A DNA stretch of 13,858 nucleotides, from the NCBI GenBank assembly GCA_013812065.1, contig JACCUC010000146.1:1-13858 (forward strand), in the 5' to 3' direction. The notes under the pieces were generated by a model. The model ran no database searches, was not told the origin of the DNA, and saw only the letters and a list, made by a program, of their open reading frames with translations. This DNA comes from Thermoleophilaceae bacterium. Lineage in GTDB: Bacteria > Actinomycetota > Thermoleophilia > Solirubrobacterales > Thermoleophilaceae. The translations under genes were made by a program, and so were the position numbers. Positions 6,483 to 13,350 of the stretch are shown here, piece after piece; within the stretch, counting starts at the first letter, position 1; each line of letters begins with the position of its first letter.

Positions 6483-7475
6483 CTATCCCGTCGTCGCCTC
6501 GACCTCGTCCTGGGAGACCCAGTGGGCCTCCTCGGACGGTGGGGTGTCGCGCAGGTACCACTCGGTGTCGAGCGCCGCCTGGCAGCCCGACCCCGCGGCG
6601 GTGACCGCCTGGCGGTAGGTGTGGTCCACGAGGTCTCCAGCGGCGAAAACCCCCGGCAGCTTGGTCTTCGTGGACTTGCCCTCGGTCAGCACGTAGCCGG
6701 CGTCGTCCAGGTCGACCTTGCCCTCCACGAGCGCCGAATTGGGTGTGTGCCCGATCGCGACGAAGGCGCCGTCCACCTCGAGCTGGCGCTCCTCGTCGCT
6801 GTCGGCATGGCGGAGCCGCACCCGCCCCAGCGTGCCGTTCGCATCCTCGAAGCAGTCGACCATGTAGGGAGTGAGGAACTCCACGTTGTCGAGCTCCCCG
6901 ACGCGGTCGAGCATGATCCTCGAGGCCCGAAACTCGTCGCGGCGGTGGACGACCGTCACCTCGCTGGCGAACTTGGCGAGGCAGAACGCGTCCTCCATTG
7001 CGGTGTCGCCCCCGCCGACGACCAGCGTGGGCATATCCTCGAAGAAGGCCGCATCGCAGGTCGCGCAGTAGGACACGCCGCGCGCCGATAGCTCCTTCTC
7101 TCCGGGCGTGCCGAGCTTCTTCGGCTCGGCGCCCATGCACAGGATCACCGCCCGGGCGCGATGCTCGCGGTCGCCGACGAAGACCCCGTGCAGCGAGCCT
7201 TCGCTCGACAGCTCGAGGCGGGTGACGTCCTCGGTCGCGATCCGGGTCCCGAAGCGCTCCGCCTGGTCGCGGAGCTCCTCCATCATGTCCGGGCCCTCGA
7301 CACCGTCGCGGTAGCCGGGATAGTTCTCGACTGCGCCCGTGGTCAGGAGCTGCCCGCCCCAGCTGTAGCCCTCGAACATGAGCGGCTCCAGGTTCGCGCG
7401 CGATGCGTACAGGGCAGCCGTGAAACCCGCCGGACCGCTGCCAATGATGATGATGTTCTCGATGTCTTCGCTCAC
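6483..7475 (-). CDS. trxB: Thioredoxin reductase (NADPH)
   Basis: A low-molecular-weight flavoprotein thioredoxin reductase of 330 aa, full length. It has the FAD-binding GSGPAG (12-17), the redox-active CATC (137-140), the NADPH-binding GGGDTA (154-159) with VVHRRDEFRAS, and the C-terminal FAD contact GVFAAGDLVD. It moves NADPH electrons to thioredoxin. The start is GTG, ten bases after the grdA stop. Being last in the reductase operon, it most likely supplies TrxA and, through it, selenoprotein A, as in clostridial glycine reductase gene clusters. It could also be the general cellular enzyme. The stop codon TAG abuts the pcm remnant. Confidence 0.95.
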   Translation of the reverse strand: MSEDIENIIIIGSGPAGFTAALYASRANLEPLMFEGYSWGGQLLTTGAVENYPGYRDGVEGPDMMEELRDQAERFGTRIATEDVTRLELSSEGSLHGVFVGDREHRARAVILCMGAEPKKLGTPGEKELSARGVSYCATCDAAFFEDMPTLVVGGGDTAMEDAFCLAKFASEVTVVHRRDEFRASRIMLDRVGELDNVEFLTPYMVDCFEDANGTLGRVRLRHADSDEERQLEVDGAFVAIGHTPNSALVEGKVDLDDAGYVLTEGKSTKTKLPGVFAAGDLVDHTYRQAVTAAGSGCQAALDTEWYLRDTPPSEEAHWVSQDEVEATTG

Positions 7476-7484
7476 GGAGCTCGA

Positions 7485-7952
7485 CTATCCCTCCTCGTCG
7501 TCCTTGGTACGCATGTTCTTCACGGCCTCGGCCAGGGCCTCGGCCTCCAAGGCGTCGCCCATCACGCCGACTTGGTCCTCCCAGACATCGTCGGGGATCT
7601 CACTCTTTATGTCGTCCTCCAGGACGTGGTATACGTCGAGACCCAACTGGGCCTCCGTCAATGCACCCGCGTAGGTCGGGTCGCCGAAGATGATCGTCTC
7701 CGCCGCGATCTCCGCGGCTTCGTCGTCCGGCGCACCCAGCACCACCAAGAGATCTCCTCGCTCATGCTCGTCGGCGAGCTTCTTGATCTTCTCCTGGCTT
7801 CCCAGGTCCATTGCCCCGGACGCCGTTCAGACGAAGCACTCGGTCGCGGAGAGGACGACGTCGCCTCCGGCCGCCTCGACGCACGCCTCGATCGCCGGCC
7901 CCGAGACGCCATCCCGCTCCCCCAGGGCGACGATCTTCTTACCCTCGAGCAA
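7485..7952 (-). CDS. grdA: Selenoprotein A of glycine/sarcosine/betaine reductase, UGA-encoded selenocysteine
   Basis: GrdA is the small redox carrier shared by the glycine, sarcosine and betaine reductases. Its selenium accepts the carboxymethyl group from component B. The frame runs GKKIVALGERDGVSGPAIEA, then TECFV, an in-frame TGA (7829-7827), then TASGAMDLGSQ. This matches the family's conserved ECFVU-TAAGAMDL region. The CxxU pair is C39 and U42 with the chosen start. Read through, the product is 155 residues against about 158 in clostridia. I chose the TTG at 7952 because GGGAGG lies eight bases upstream. A GTG at 7961 overlapping the trxA stop is a plausible alternative giving 158 residues. 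Automated callers would stop at the TGA and report only a fragment from the internal ATG at 7811. The true stop is TAG. Confidence 0.94.
7793..7806 (-). promoter_or_regulatory. grdA: Candidate SECIS hairpin of grdA
   Basis: On the mRNA, CCUGG-GAAG-CCAGG forms a perfect 5-bp stem with a 4-nt loop beginning with G. The loop starts 26 nt after the UGA. This fits the general bacterial SECIS model of an apical loop 16-37 nt downstream with a G in the first two loop positions. A weaker GUCC/GGAC stem lies closer to the UGA and competes with it, so the exact element is uncertain. Confidence 0.45.
7827..7829 (-). other. grdA: Selenocysteine codon (UGA) of grdA
   Basis: This in-frame TGA lies between TECFV and TASGAMDL, exactly where GrdA proteins carry Sec. 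Strong family-level conservation on both sides shows it is read through. Confidence 0.93.
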
Positions 7953-7957
7953 TTCCC

Positions 7958-8296
7958 TCACCTCCCATCTTCTTGCTGGTCGTAGTTCTCGTTGAGCCAC
8001 TCCTCGAGTTGCGGCGGCGTTAGCTCCGGATCGCTCAGCCGGGCGACCTCTTCTCCGTCGCGGAAGAGCAGGAACGTGGGAAGGCCCATCACCTTGAGAT
8101 CGATGCACACCCGCCGCGCATTCGGCGCCTCCACCTTAGCCACGCGCAGCTCGGGCCGCTCCTCGGCCATCCGCTCGACCTCGGGCTCGAGGGCTTTGCA
8201 CGGCTCGCACTCCGGACCCCAGAAGTCGGCCAGAACAGTGCCCTCCGCGACGACGTCCCAGAAGTTATCGCGACCTGCCTCGACGATCTCTCCCAT
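7958..8296 (-). CDS. trxA: Thioredoxin with unusual CEPC active site
   Basis: A 112-residue thioredoxin-fold protein. The active site reads FWGPECEPCKAL with Cys30 and Cys33, so the canonical WCGPC is replaced by ECEPC. The cis-proline region LPTFLLF and the usual length are kept. Clostridial thioredoxins from glycine reductase clusters are also known, from memory, to deviate at this motif (GCVPC), which supports a dedicated role here. It probably takes electrons from TrxB and reduces the Cys/Sec pair of GrdA. The ATG follows the grdC stop by one base and is preceded by GGAGG, so it is tightly co-transcribed. The buried Glu between the cysteines should shift the redox potential, which is an inference. 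Confidence 0.93.
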   Translation of the reverse strand: MGEIVEAGRDNFWDVVAEGTVLADFWGPECEPCKALEPEVERMAEERPELRVAKVEAPNARRVCIDLKVMGLPTFLLFRDGEEVARLSDPELTPPQLEEWLNENYDQQEDGR

Positions 8297-8297
8297 C

Positions 8298-9752
8298 TCA
8301 GCCTCCGTTCGGGTTTCGCTCGAGCAGCACGCTCATGCCGTCCGAGAGCTCGCTCATCCGGCCGAGGAACAGGCTGCCCTTGGCCAGCATCATCACCCGC
8401 TCCGCACCGCCCTCTTCGGTGAGCCGCTGGCAGGCGTGCGGGAGGTAGCAGAGCGCGGACGCGATGTGGCCCTGCGTCGGGGAGTATCCCGGCATCCCCC
8501 GCTCGGCCACGAAGTCGTCGATGTCGCTGCGGTCGAGCTCGCCGCGGCGCACCGCCAGCGCGGCGATGACCTTGTAGTTGCGCTCGGGGACGTTGCCCGA
8601 GCCCTGTGGCTCGGTCAGCTCGGGGTTGTGGAGCTCGGTCGCGTAGTCGTCGACGGCGAGCATGTCGATGCCGACGCGCTCGAGCGGCTCCACCGACAGC
8701 GCCTGCATGATCTTGTCCTGCGAGCCGCCGGCCCCCACGGTGTGGCGGCCGACCGCGTCGAGCCTGATGCGTGGCGAGCCGCCGTCGTCGCGCTCGACGA
8801 GCGCGGCGGCCCCGGCGAGCACGTCCTCGAGCACGGGCATCTCGTTGTCCAGATGGCCCTGGAACTTCATGCCGAGCTTCGCGAGCGAGCCGCCGGCGAC
8901 CACCGCAACGCGTTCGAACACCCCCGCGCACACCAGGCTGGCCGCCGTCACCAACGCCGGGATGGGCGCGGCGCAGAAGTTCTTGACGTCGGCGCCCGAG
9001 GCTCCCTGTAGCCCCGCCGCCGCGGCCACGCTCTTGCCCAGGTTCCCGCCGCCGCGCTGATAGCGGTCGCCGATGGCCTCCTCGCCGCAGCCGATCACGT
9101 AGTCGATCGAGTTCGGGTCGATGTCCGCCCCTCGCACCAGGTGGAGGAGCGCCAGCGTGGCGGTGGCCTTCGCCGCCAGGTTCTCGAGCAGCACGAACGA
9201 CTGGAGGGCGGCGTCCTCCTCGTCGGCGCGGTGGACCGCTCCCACCAGGTGGTCGCCGCCGAGGTGGAGCGGGAGCGAGCCGGGCCGCTCGGCGGCCTCC
9301 TCGGCGTCGCCGGTCACGGCGCCCAGGCGATCGAGGTCGAGGCTCTCCGCGAGCGGGTGTTCACCAAGAGCTGAGGTGGCCCGCTCGGAGAGCTCCTCTC
9401 CGAGGGTCAGGAGCTCGAACTCGTCGACTGCGGCCATCAGCCCGAGGAGCTCCTCCTCCGGCATGTGCTCGCCGTGAGCGGCGAAGCGCTCGGCGCCGTC
9501 CGAACTCGCCGAAATCCACGGGCGCTCGGGGAGCTCGCGCGGATGGAGTGCGCCCAGAAACGCCTGGTTGGGCGGGTAGGCCACGGCCTCCTCGAAGGTG
9601 CGGAGGCTTCCGAACAGCGGCTCGGCCAGGTCGGGATCCGATTCCAGCTCCCGCGCCGGCTTAGATCCGTGGCGGATCAGGCCGGGGGCGTGGGCGAGGA
9701 CGTGCCTCGCGTGTGAGACGACCGGTCCCTGCTCGCTCACGTCACTTCCCAT
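8298..9752 (-). CDS. grdC: Glycine/sarcosine/betaine reductase component C subunit GrdC
   Basis: 484 residues matching GrdC, a ketoacyl-synthase III/thiolase-like subunit of component C. Together with GrdD, component C converts the carboxymethyl-selenide on GrdA into acetyl phosphate. Conserved blocks include AHAPGLIRHGSKP near the N-terminus, VIGCGEEAIGDRYQRGGGN (219-237), NFCAAPIPAL with the putative active-site Cys260, and GGSLAKLGMKFQGHLDNEMP. The C-terminal part has GMPGYSPTQGHIAS and the NPNGG end. The ATG at 9752 was chosen because the family N-terminus starts just after it, and a longer upstream extension of the frame is Arg-rich and unlike the family. It lies 34 bp after grdB. No grdD follows; trxA is next, which is unusual. 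Confidence 0.92.
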   Translation of the reverse strand: MGSDVSEQGPVVSHARHVLAHAPGLIRHGSKPARELESDPDLAEPLFGSLRTFEEAVAYPPNQAFLGALHPRELPERPWISASSDGAERFAAHGEHMPEEELLGLMAAVDEFELLTLGEELSERATSALGEHPLAESLDLDRLGAVTGDAEEAAERPGSLPLHLGGDHLVGAVHRADEEDAALQSFVLLENLAAKATATLALLHLVRGADIDPNSIDYVIGCGEEAIGDRYQRGGGNLGKSVAAAAGLQGASGADVKNFCAAPIPALVTAASLVCAGVFERVAVVAGGSLAKLGMKFQGHLDNEMPVLEDVLAGAAALVERDDGGSPRIRLDAVGRHTVGAGGSQDKIMQALSVEPLERVGIDMLAVDDYATELHNPELTEPQGSGNVPERNYKVIAALAVRRGELDRSDIDDFVAERGMPGYSPTQGHIASALCYLPHACQRLTEEGGAERVMMLAKGSLFLGRMSELSDGMSVLLERNPNGG

Positions 9753-9786
9753 CGTTCCCCTTCCCGCACGTCGCTCGTCCCTGTCG

Positions 9787-11094
9787 TCATGCCGGCTGAG
9801 TCTCGCCCGCCGGATCGAACACCGTCGGCCCCGAGACGCTGGTCGAGAGCGCCTCGAGCGCCTTCTCGAGCAGCCGTCGCCGCCACTCGCGCTCTGCCTC
9901 GGCGTCGAGCGAGGGGTCGCCGGTAGGGTAGGGAATCCCCCGCGTCGGAACGATCCGCGGGGCACCCACCTGCCTCGCGATCGAGACCAGGTTGCACAGG
10001 ACGACGGTGGGAATCCCGGCTCGCTCCAGCTCTTTGCTCAGCGTTGACCCGCAACGCGTGCCCGTTCCTCACGTCGCGCTCAGGATCGCCGCCTGGACCT
10101 CCGCCTTGTGCAGCTCCACGGCCCACTCGACGCCGAAGTGCTTGGACGCGGCCACGGCGGTGCCGTTGCCCGTCGTCACCAGGTACTCGGGGTGCAGGCC
10201 TCCGATCGCGCCCTCCTGCTCGAGCTCGCGTGCCACGTCGAGCGGCACCATGCGGTGCGGATCCTCGTCCGCCGCCACGGTGGAGAAGCCGCCATCGACC
10301 GACTCGAACTCGCCCTCGGGGAGCGAGTCGCGCCCGTCGAGCGAATAGCGAAGCCAGAGCGTGGCCCGCGAGGACTCGAGCCCGTCGGGGTTGCCGGCGG
10401 GCACAAGCCCTCCCTCGGTGACCAGGGCGAGCGTCGCATCCGAGAGATCCTCGACCGGGCCGGCCGGCATCACTTGGTCGAAATCGGGCGGCGTGAGCTC
10501 GGTGCGCTCGGTGTCGCCCCCCAGGCGGGCGAGCGCGAGCTCCACGGCGCGCGCGGCGGCCGGAGCTTCGGCGAGCACGTTGACCCGCCGCAGCCGCGAG
10601 ATCCGCCCCTCCTCCTCCCCGATCTGCTCGCCGGCGGCGAGCTTCTGGACCGCGGCCGCGAGGCGCTCCATCGTGCCCTTCATCTTGCGGGCGCTCTGGC
10701 CGCTCTCGACGACGGGCGCGGCGCCCGCGTCCTGAAGGCCCGGGTTGTCCTCGTGCATCGAGGCGATCGCCTCGATGCCGCGCTCGTGCGCCGCCGCGAT
10801 CACGGCCGAGCAGGCGACGCCGTAGCGACCGCTGGTGAAGGCCGGGCCGGCCACGATCAGCTCGGGGTCGACTTCGTCGACCAGGGAGAGGATCTCCTCG
10901 GCAGCCTCGGCCGTGCCGGCCGCGTAGTCGTCGCCGCAGAAGACCGTCGCGACGATCTCGTGCTCGTCGCCTAGAAGGGTTTGGAGCCGCTTCCCGGGGC
11001 CGACCGGCTCCTCGCGCAGCTCCGGCCCTCGGCCGGCCTCCTCCTCGCCGCCGACCCCGGCGAAGTACTGGTTGATGTAGTGGACGATTCGCAT
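9787..11094 (-). CDS. grdB: Component B selenoprotein subunit (GrdB/GrdF/GrdH type), UGA-encoded selenocysteine
   Basis: The substrate-specific selenoprotein subunit of glycine, sarcosine or betaine reductase. The N-terminus MRIVHYINQYFAGVGGEE is typical of GrdB, as are the blocks GPAFTSGRYGVACSA, ESGQSARKMKGTM and TTGNGTAVAASKHFG. An in-frame TGA at 10071-10069 encodes residue 342 in SAT-U-GTGTRCGSTLSKELERAG. The frame then continues with GAPRIVPTRGIPYPTGDPSL to a TGA stop. Read through, it has 435 residues, very close to the roughly 436 of clostridial GrdB with Sec near 350. The usual UGTC motif is UGTG here, so the nearby resolving Cys is absent, although the following RCG is kept. The ATG overlaps the grdE stop by one base (TGATG). 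The substrate cannot be assigned from sequence. An ordinary gene caller would split it at the TGA. Confidence 0.94.
10041..10057 (-). promoter_or_regulatory. grdB: Candidate SECIS hairpin of grdB
   Basis: The mRNA GCGUUG-CGGGU-CAACGC forms a perfect 6-bp stem with a 5-nt loop that has G at its second position. The loop starts 18 nt after the UGA (10051). Spacing, stem length and the GG in the apical loop fit bacterial SECIS elements recognised by SelB. Confidence 0.75.
10069..10071 (-). other. grdB: Selenocysteine codon (UGA) of grdB
   Basis: This in-frame TGA lies between ILSAT and GTGTRCGS, at the conserved Sec position of the GrdB family. The frame stays open for a further 93 family-like codons. 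Confidence 0.94.
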
Positions 11095-12377
11095 CAGGTG
11101 GCATCCTCGCAGGTCAAGCGCCCCCAGCCGAGCGGGCTGAGCGCGCAGTAGATCGCCGCATGGGGAAGCTCGAGCGCCTCGCGGGCGTCCGCGTCGCGCA
11201 GGTCGATCCGCTCGCCACCGAGCGCGCGCTCGACCTCACCGAGCTCGAGCTCCTCGTCGTAATTGCCGGTGCTCACCATTGCCGTGGCCTTGCTGGGGGG
11301 CGCGACGAGCGGCGGCGCCGTGCCCTCCGCCCCCGCCATCTCCGCGAACAGACCCACCGCAGGAATGCCGATCTCCTCGAGCGCGTCGAGCTTCAGGGCG
11401 ACGTCCGCGTCGGCGTTGCCGCCGCCCTCCTTGGTCACGATCGCGGCGTCGAAGCCGCAGGTCTTGCACAGGCGTGCGGCCAGCGCGGACACCAGTTCCT
11501 TCTGCGCCTGGTCGACCGGCTCGGGGCAGATGATGACGCCCCCGAGCACGGCCTCCTCGCTCGCCCGCAGGGCTGCCGCCACCGGATGGTTCTGATGGAT
11601 GTAGGTCGGGTTCTTGAGCCCGGGGTGGCCGTACTGGCCGCTCACCACCGCGCCGTCCTCGAGCTCGTTCGGATCGATCAGCGTCGGCAGCGACCCCGCC
11701 ATGCTGCTGCCGTAGACGAACACGTCCTTGAAGGTGCCCTGGGTCTGGAGGTTGGTGATCGCCGCCACCCGCGGGCGGTCGTCCTGCGCCTGCGCCGGGG
11801 CGGCCGGAAGCTCCTCCACCGCAGAGGGATCTGCCTCGAGCGCCGCTTCGGCGAGGCGGACGGCGAGCTTGAGGAGCCCGCGCCTAAGCGCCGTGTCCAC
11901 GTCCTCCCAGGACGCGTCGGAGCTCGGCTCGAACTCGACGACGAGGTTGTGCGTCGAGCCGAGCGGGGAGAGGACCGCGGCGTCTCCCGACATCTCCACG
12001 ACGCCCTCCTGGGCGCGTGGAAGGTAGCCGGCGGCCACGACCGCGACGCCGCGCAGGACGTGCGTCGCCCCGAGGCCCGCCGGGCGAGCGGGCGAGACGA
12101 AGCCCGGAAAGACACCGCCTGCGCCATCTCCCTTCGCCCGCGGCTCGACCGCGTCCAGCACCTTGACGATCCGCGCGGACTCGCCCGGGCTGACCCACGA
12201 CACGCGCACCTCGGCCAGAGCAGGGTCCGCGACGAGCCCTTTGGCCTCCTCCGCCGACACCGTGAGCCGTCCTCCCTCGAGCCTGGTCTCGTCCCCGAGC
12301 TCGACGTCATCGATCTCGTGGACCAGGCGCGTGAGCCCGGGGCGCGTCTCTCTTCCGCTGTTTTCGTTCTCGCTCAC
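11094..12377 (-). CDS. grdE: Component B subunit GrdE (GrdG/GrdI type), lacking the processing cysteine
   Basis: 427 residues related to the GrdE proprotein of reductase component B. In clostridia this is autocleaved at an Asn-Cys bond into two subunits, and the new N-terminal Cys becomes a pyruvoyl group that binds the amine. Family blocks are clear: AITNLQTQGTFKDVFVYG (206-223), PTLIDPNELEDGAVVSG (231-247), NPTYIHQNHPV (256-266) and the STGNYDEELELGEVERALGG region (369-388). At the expected cleavage position the sequence is SGQYGHPG (246-253), with Gln248-Tyr249 where Asn-Cys is expected. There is no cysteine before residue 284. The usual maturation therefore seems impossible. The GTG start follows GAGGGGGAAC. 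It is first in the operon and overlaps grdB by one base. Confidence 0.88.
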   Translation of the reverse strand: MSENENSGRETRPGLTRLVHEIDDVELGDETRLEGGRLTVSAEEAKGLVADPALAEVRVSWVSPGESARIVKVLDAVEPRAKGDGAGGVFPGFVSPARPAGLGATHVLRGVAVVAAGYLPRAQEGVVEMSGDAAVLSPLGSTHNLVVEFEPSSDASWEDVDTALRRGLLKLAVRLAEAALEADPSAVEELPAAPAQAQDDRPRVAAITNLQTQGTFKDVFVYGSSMAGSLPTLIDPNELEDGAVVSGQYGHPGLKNPTYIHQNHPVAAALRASEEAVLGGVIICPEPVDQAQKELVSALAARLCKTCGFDAAIVTKEGGGNADADVALKLDALEEIGIPAVGLFAEMAGAEGTAPPLVAPPSKATAMVSTGNYDEELELGEVERALGGERIDLRDADAREALELPHAAIYCALSPLGWGRLTCEDAT

Positions 12378-12566
12378 GTCGGTTCCCCCTCGGTTCTATC
12401 CGGAGCGACAGCCTAGAAAACACTAAGCGCGCGCTGCCGGCGCCACCCACCGTAACAGTAGTGTGCTCAAGCGTGCTCGGCGTGGACCCGCGTCGTCCTC
12501 GCGGCTTGCGGCTCGAGTGGCTCTCTATTGACTGGTGCGCGAGGCGGGGCCCACCCGGACTAGCTT
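12378..12566. promoter_or_regulatory. Divergent promoter region of the grd operon and the rhomboid gene
   Basis: A 189-bp gap. Towards grdE, TAGGCT on the minus strand (12415-12410) is a candidate -10 box, giving a leader of about 26 nt. Towards the rhomboid gene, TAGCTT (12561-12566) is a possible -10 and TTGACT (12529-12534) a possible -35. The two are too far apart to work together. A direct repeat GTGCTC occurs at 12463-12468 and 12473-12478, ten bases apart, and could be an operator. No riboswitch fold was recognised. Confidence 0.35.
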
Positions 12567-13214
12567 TTGCAACCCTTGTCCACGAGCGCATCGCACCTCC
12601 GCCGCCGAAGCACCGCGTCGACCCCTCCCGCCCCCGCTCGGCACCGCGCGTCTCGCCGCACGGGGTTCGCCCTCGTGGCCGGTATGGCGGCCCTGATGTG
12701 GATCGGCGAGGTCGCCGACGCGGTGAGCGGCCTGCGGCTCGACCGGTACGGGATCGGGCCGCGCGACCCGGAGGGCCTCGTCGGGATCGTCGCCGCCCCG
12801 TTCCTCCACGCCGGGCTCGGCCACGTGGCCGCCAACACGGTTCCCTTCCTGCTGCTCGGCTTCCTCGTCGCGCTCGGCGGCGCGCTGCGGGTGGTCATCG
12901 TGACCGCCGTCGTGGCGCTCGTCGGGGGCCTCGGCACGTGGCTCCTTGCACCGGCCTCATCGCTGCACATCGGGGCGAGCGGGGTCGTCTTCGGCTACGC
13001 CGGGTACCTGCTGAGCCGCGGCTTCTTCAGCCGGCGCCTGCGTGACCTCGCCCTCGCCGCGGTCATAGTCCTCGTGTGGGGCGGCGCACTGCTCGGCGGT
13101 CTCGTGCCCGAGGCGGGGATCTCGTGGCAGGGCCACCTCTTCGGCGCAATCGGCGGGCTCGTGGCCGGGCGCGCGCTCGCCGGGCCAGGCGGGCGCCGGC
13201 CAAGACGATCCTGA
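12567..13214 (+). CDS. Rhomboid-family intramembrane serine protease
   Basis: A membrane-embedded serine protease of 215 aa with about six hydrophobic segments. The catalytic Ser138 lies in the GASG motif (136-139) and the catalytic His190 in GHLFGAIGG. The family's H-x4-H-x3-N array is present as H81, H86 and N90, corresponding to GlpG's oxyanion region. The basic N-terminus (RRTGF) before the first membrane span fits a cytoplasmic N-terminus. The start is uncertain. The frame offers only TTG codons (12567, 12576) before GTG at 12675 and ATG at 12684, which would cut into the first membrane span. Substrates are unknown. It is divergent from the grd operon, so a functional link is not implied. 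Confidence 0.9.
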   Translation: MQPLSTSASHLRRRSTASTPPAPARHRASRRTGFALVAGMAALMWIGEVADAVSGLRLDRYGIGPRDPEGLVGIVAAPFLHAGLGHVAANTVPFLLLGFLVALGGALRVVIVTAVVALVGGLGTWLLAPASSLHIGASGVVFGYAGYLLSRGFFSRRLRDLALAAVIVLVWGGALLGGLVPEAGISWQGHLFGAIGGLVAGRALAGPGGRRPRRS

Positions 13215-13350
13215 AGCGCTCCCGGCGGGCCGCGTCGCGGCGTCGGGGGCGAGCGCCTGCTGGGGACCTTCCCGGACCAGCGGGCGGTGCAGCGCTCCTG
13301 ACTCCCCGACCGACTCGACGCGAACACATCCGCCGCGATACGGTGAGCCC
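13215..13350 (+). other. Short intergenic region, no feature recognised
   Basis: A 136-bp gap between the rhomboid and metallophosphoesterase genes. It is GC-rich, with no convincing terminator or promoter seen. GGTGAG a few bases before the downstream GTG could be a weak ribosome-binding site. Confidence 0.4.

Noticed and set aside
9753..9965. N-terminal extension of the grdC frame.
   Set aside because: It overlaps the end of grdB, is Arg-rich and lies outside the family N-terminus. The ATG at 9752 is the sensible start.
7485..11094. In-frame stops splitting grdA and grdB could indicate pseudogenes.
   Set aside because: Both UGA codons fall exactly at family selenocysteine positions with intact, conserved sequence on both sides, so recoding is the better explanation.
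11457..11462. Thr306-Cys307 in GrdE as an alternative proprotein cleavage site.
   Set aside because: It lies about 60 residues past the family cleavage position, in a different block, so it is not aligned with the pyruvoyl-forming Cys. Kept only as a remote possibility.
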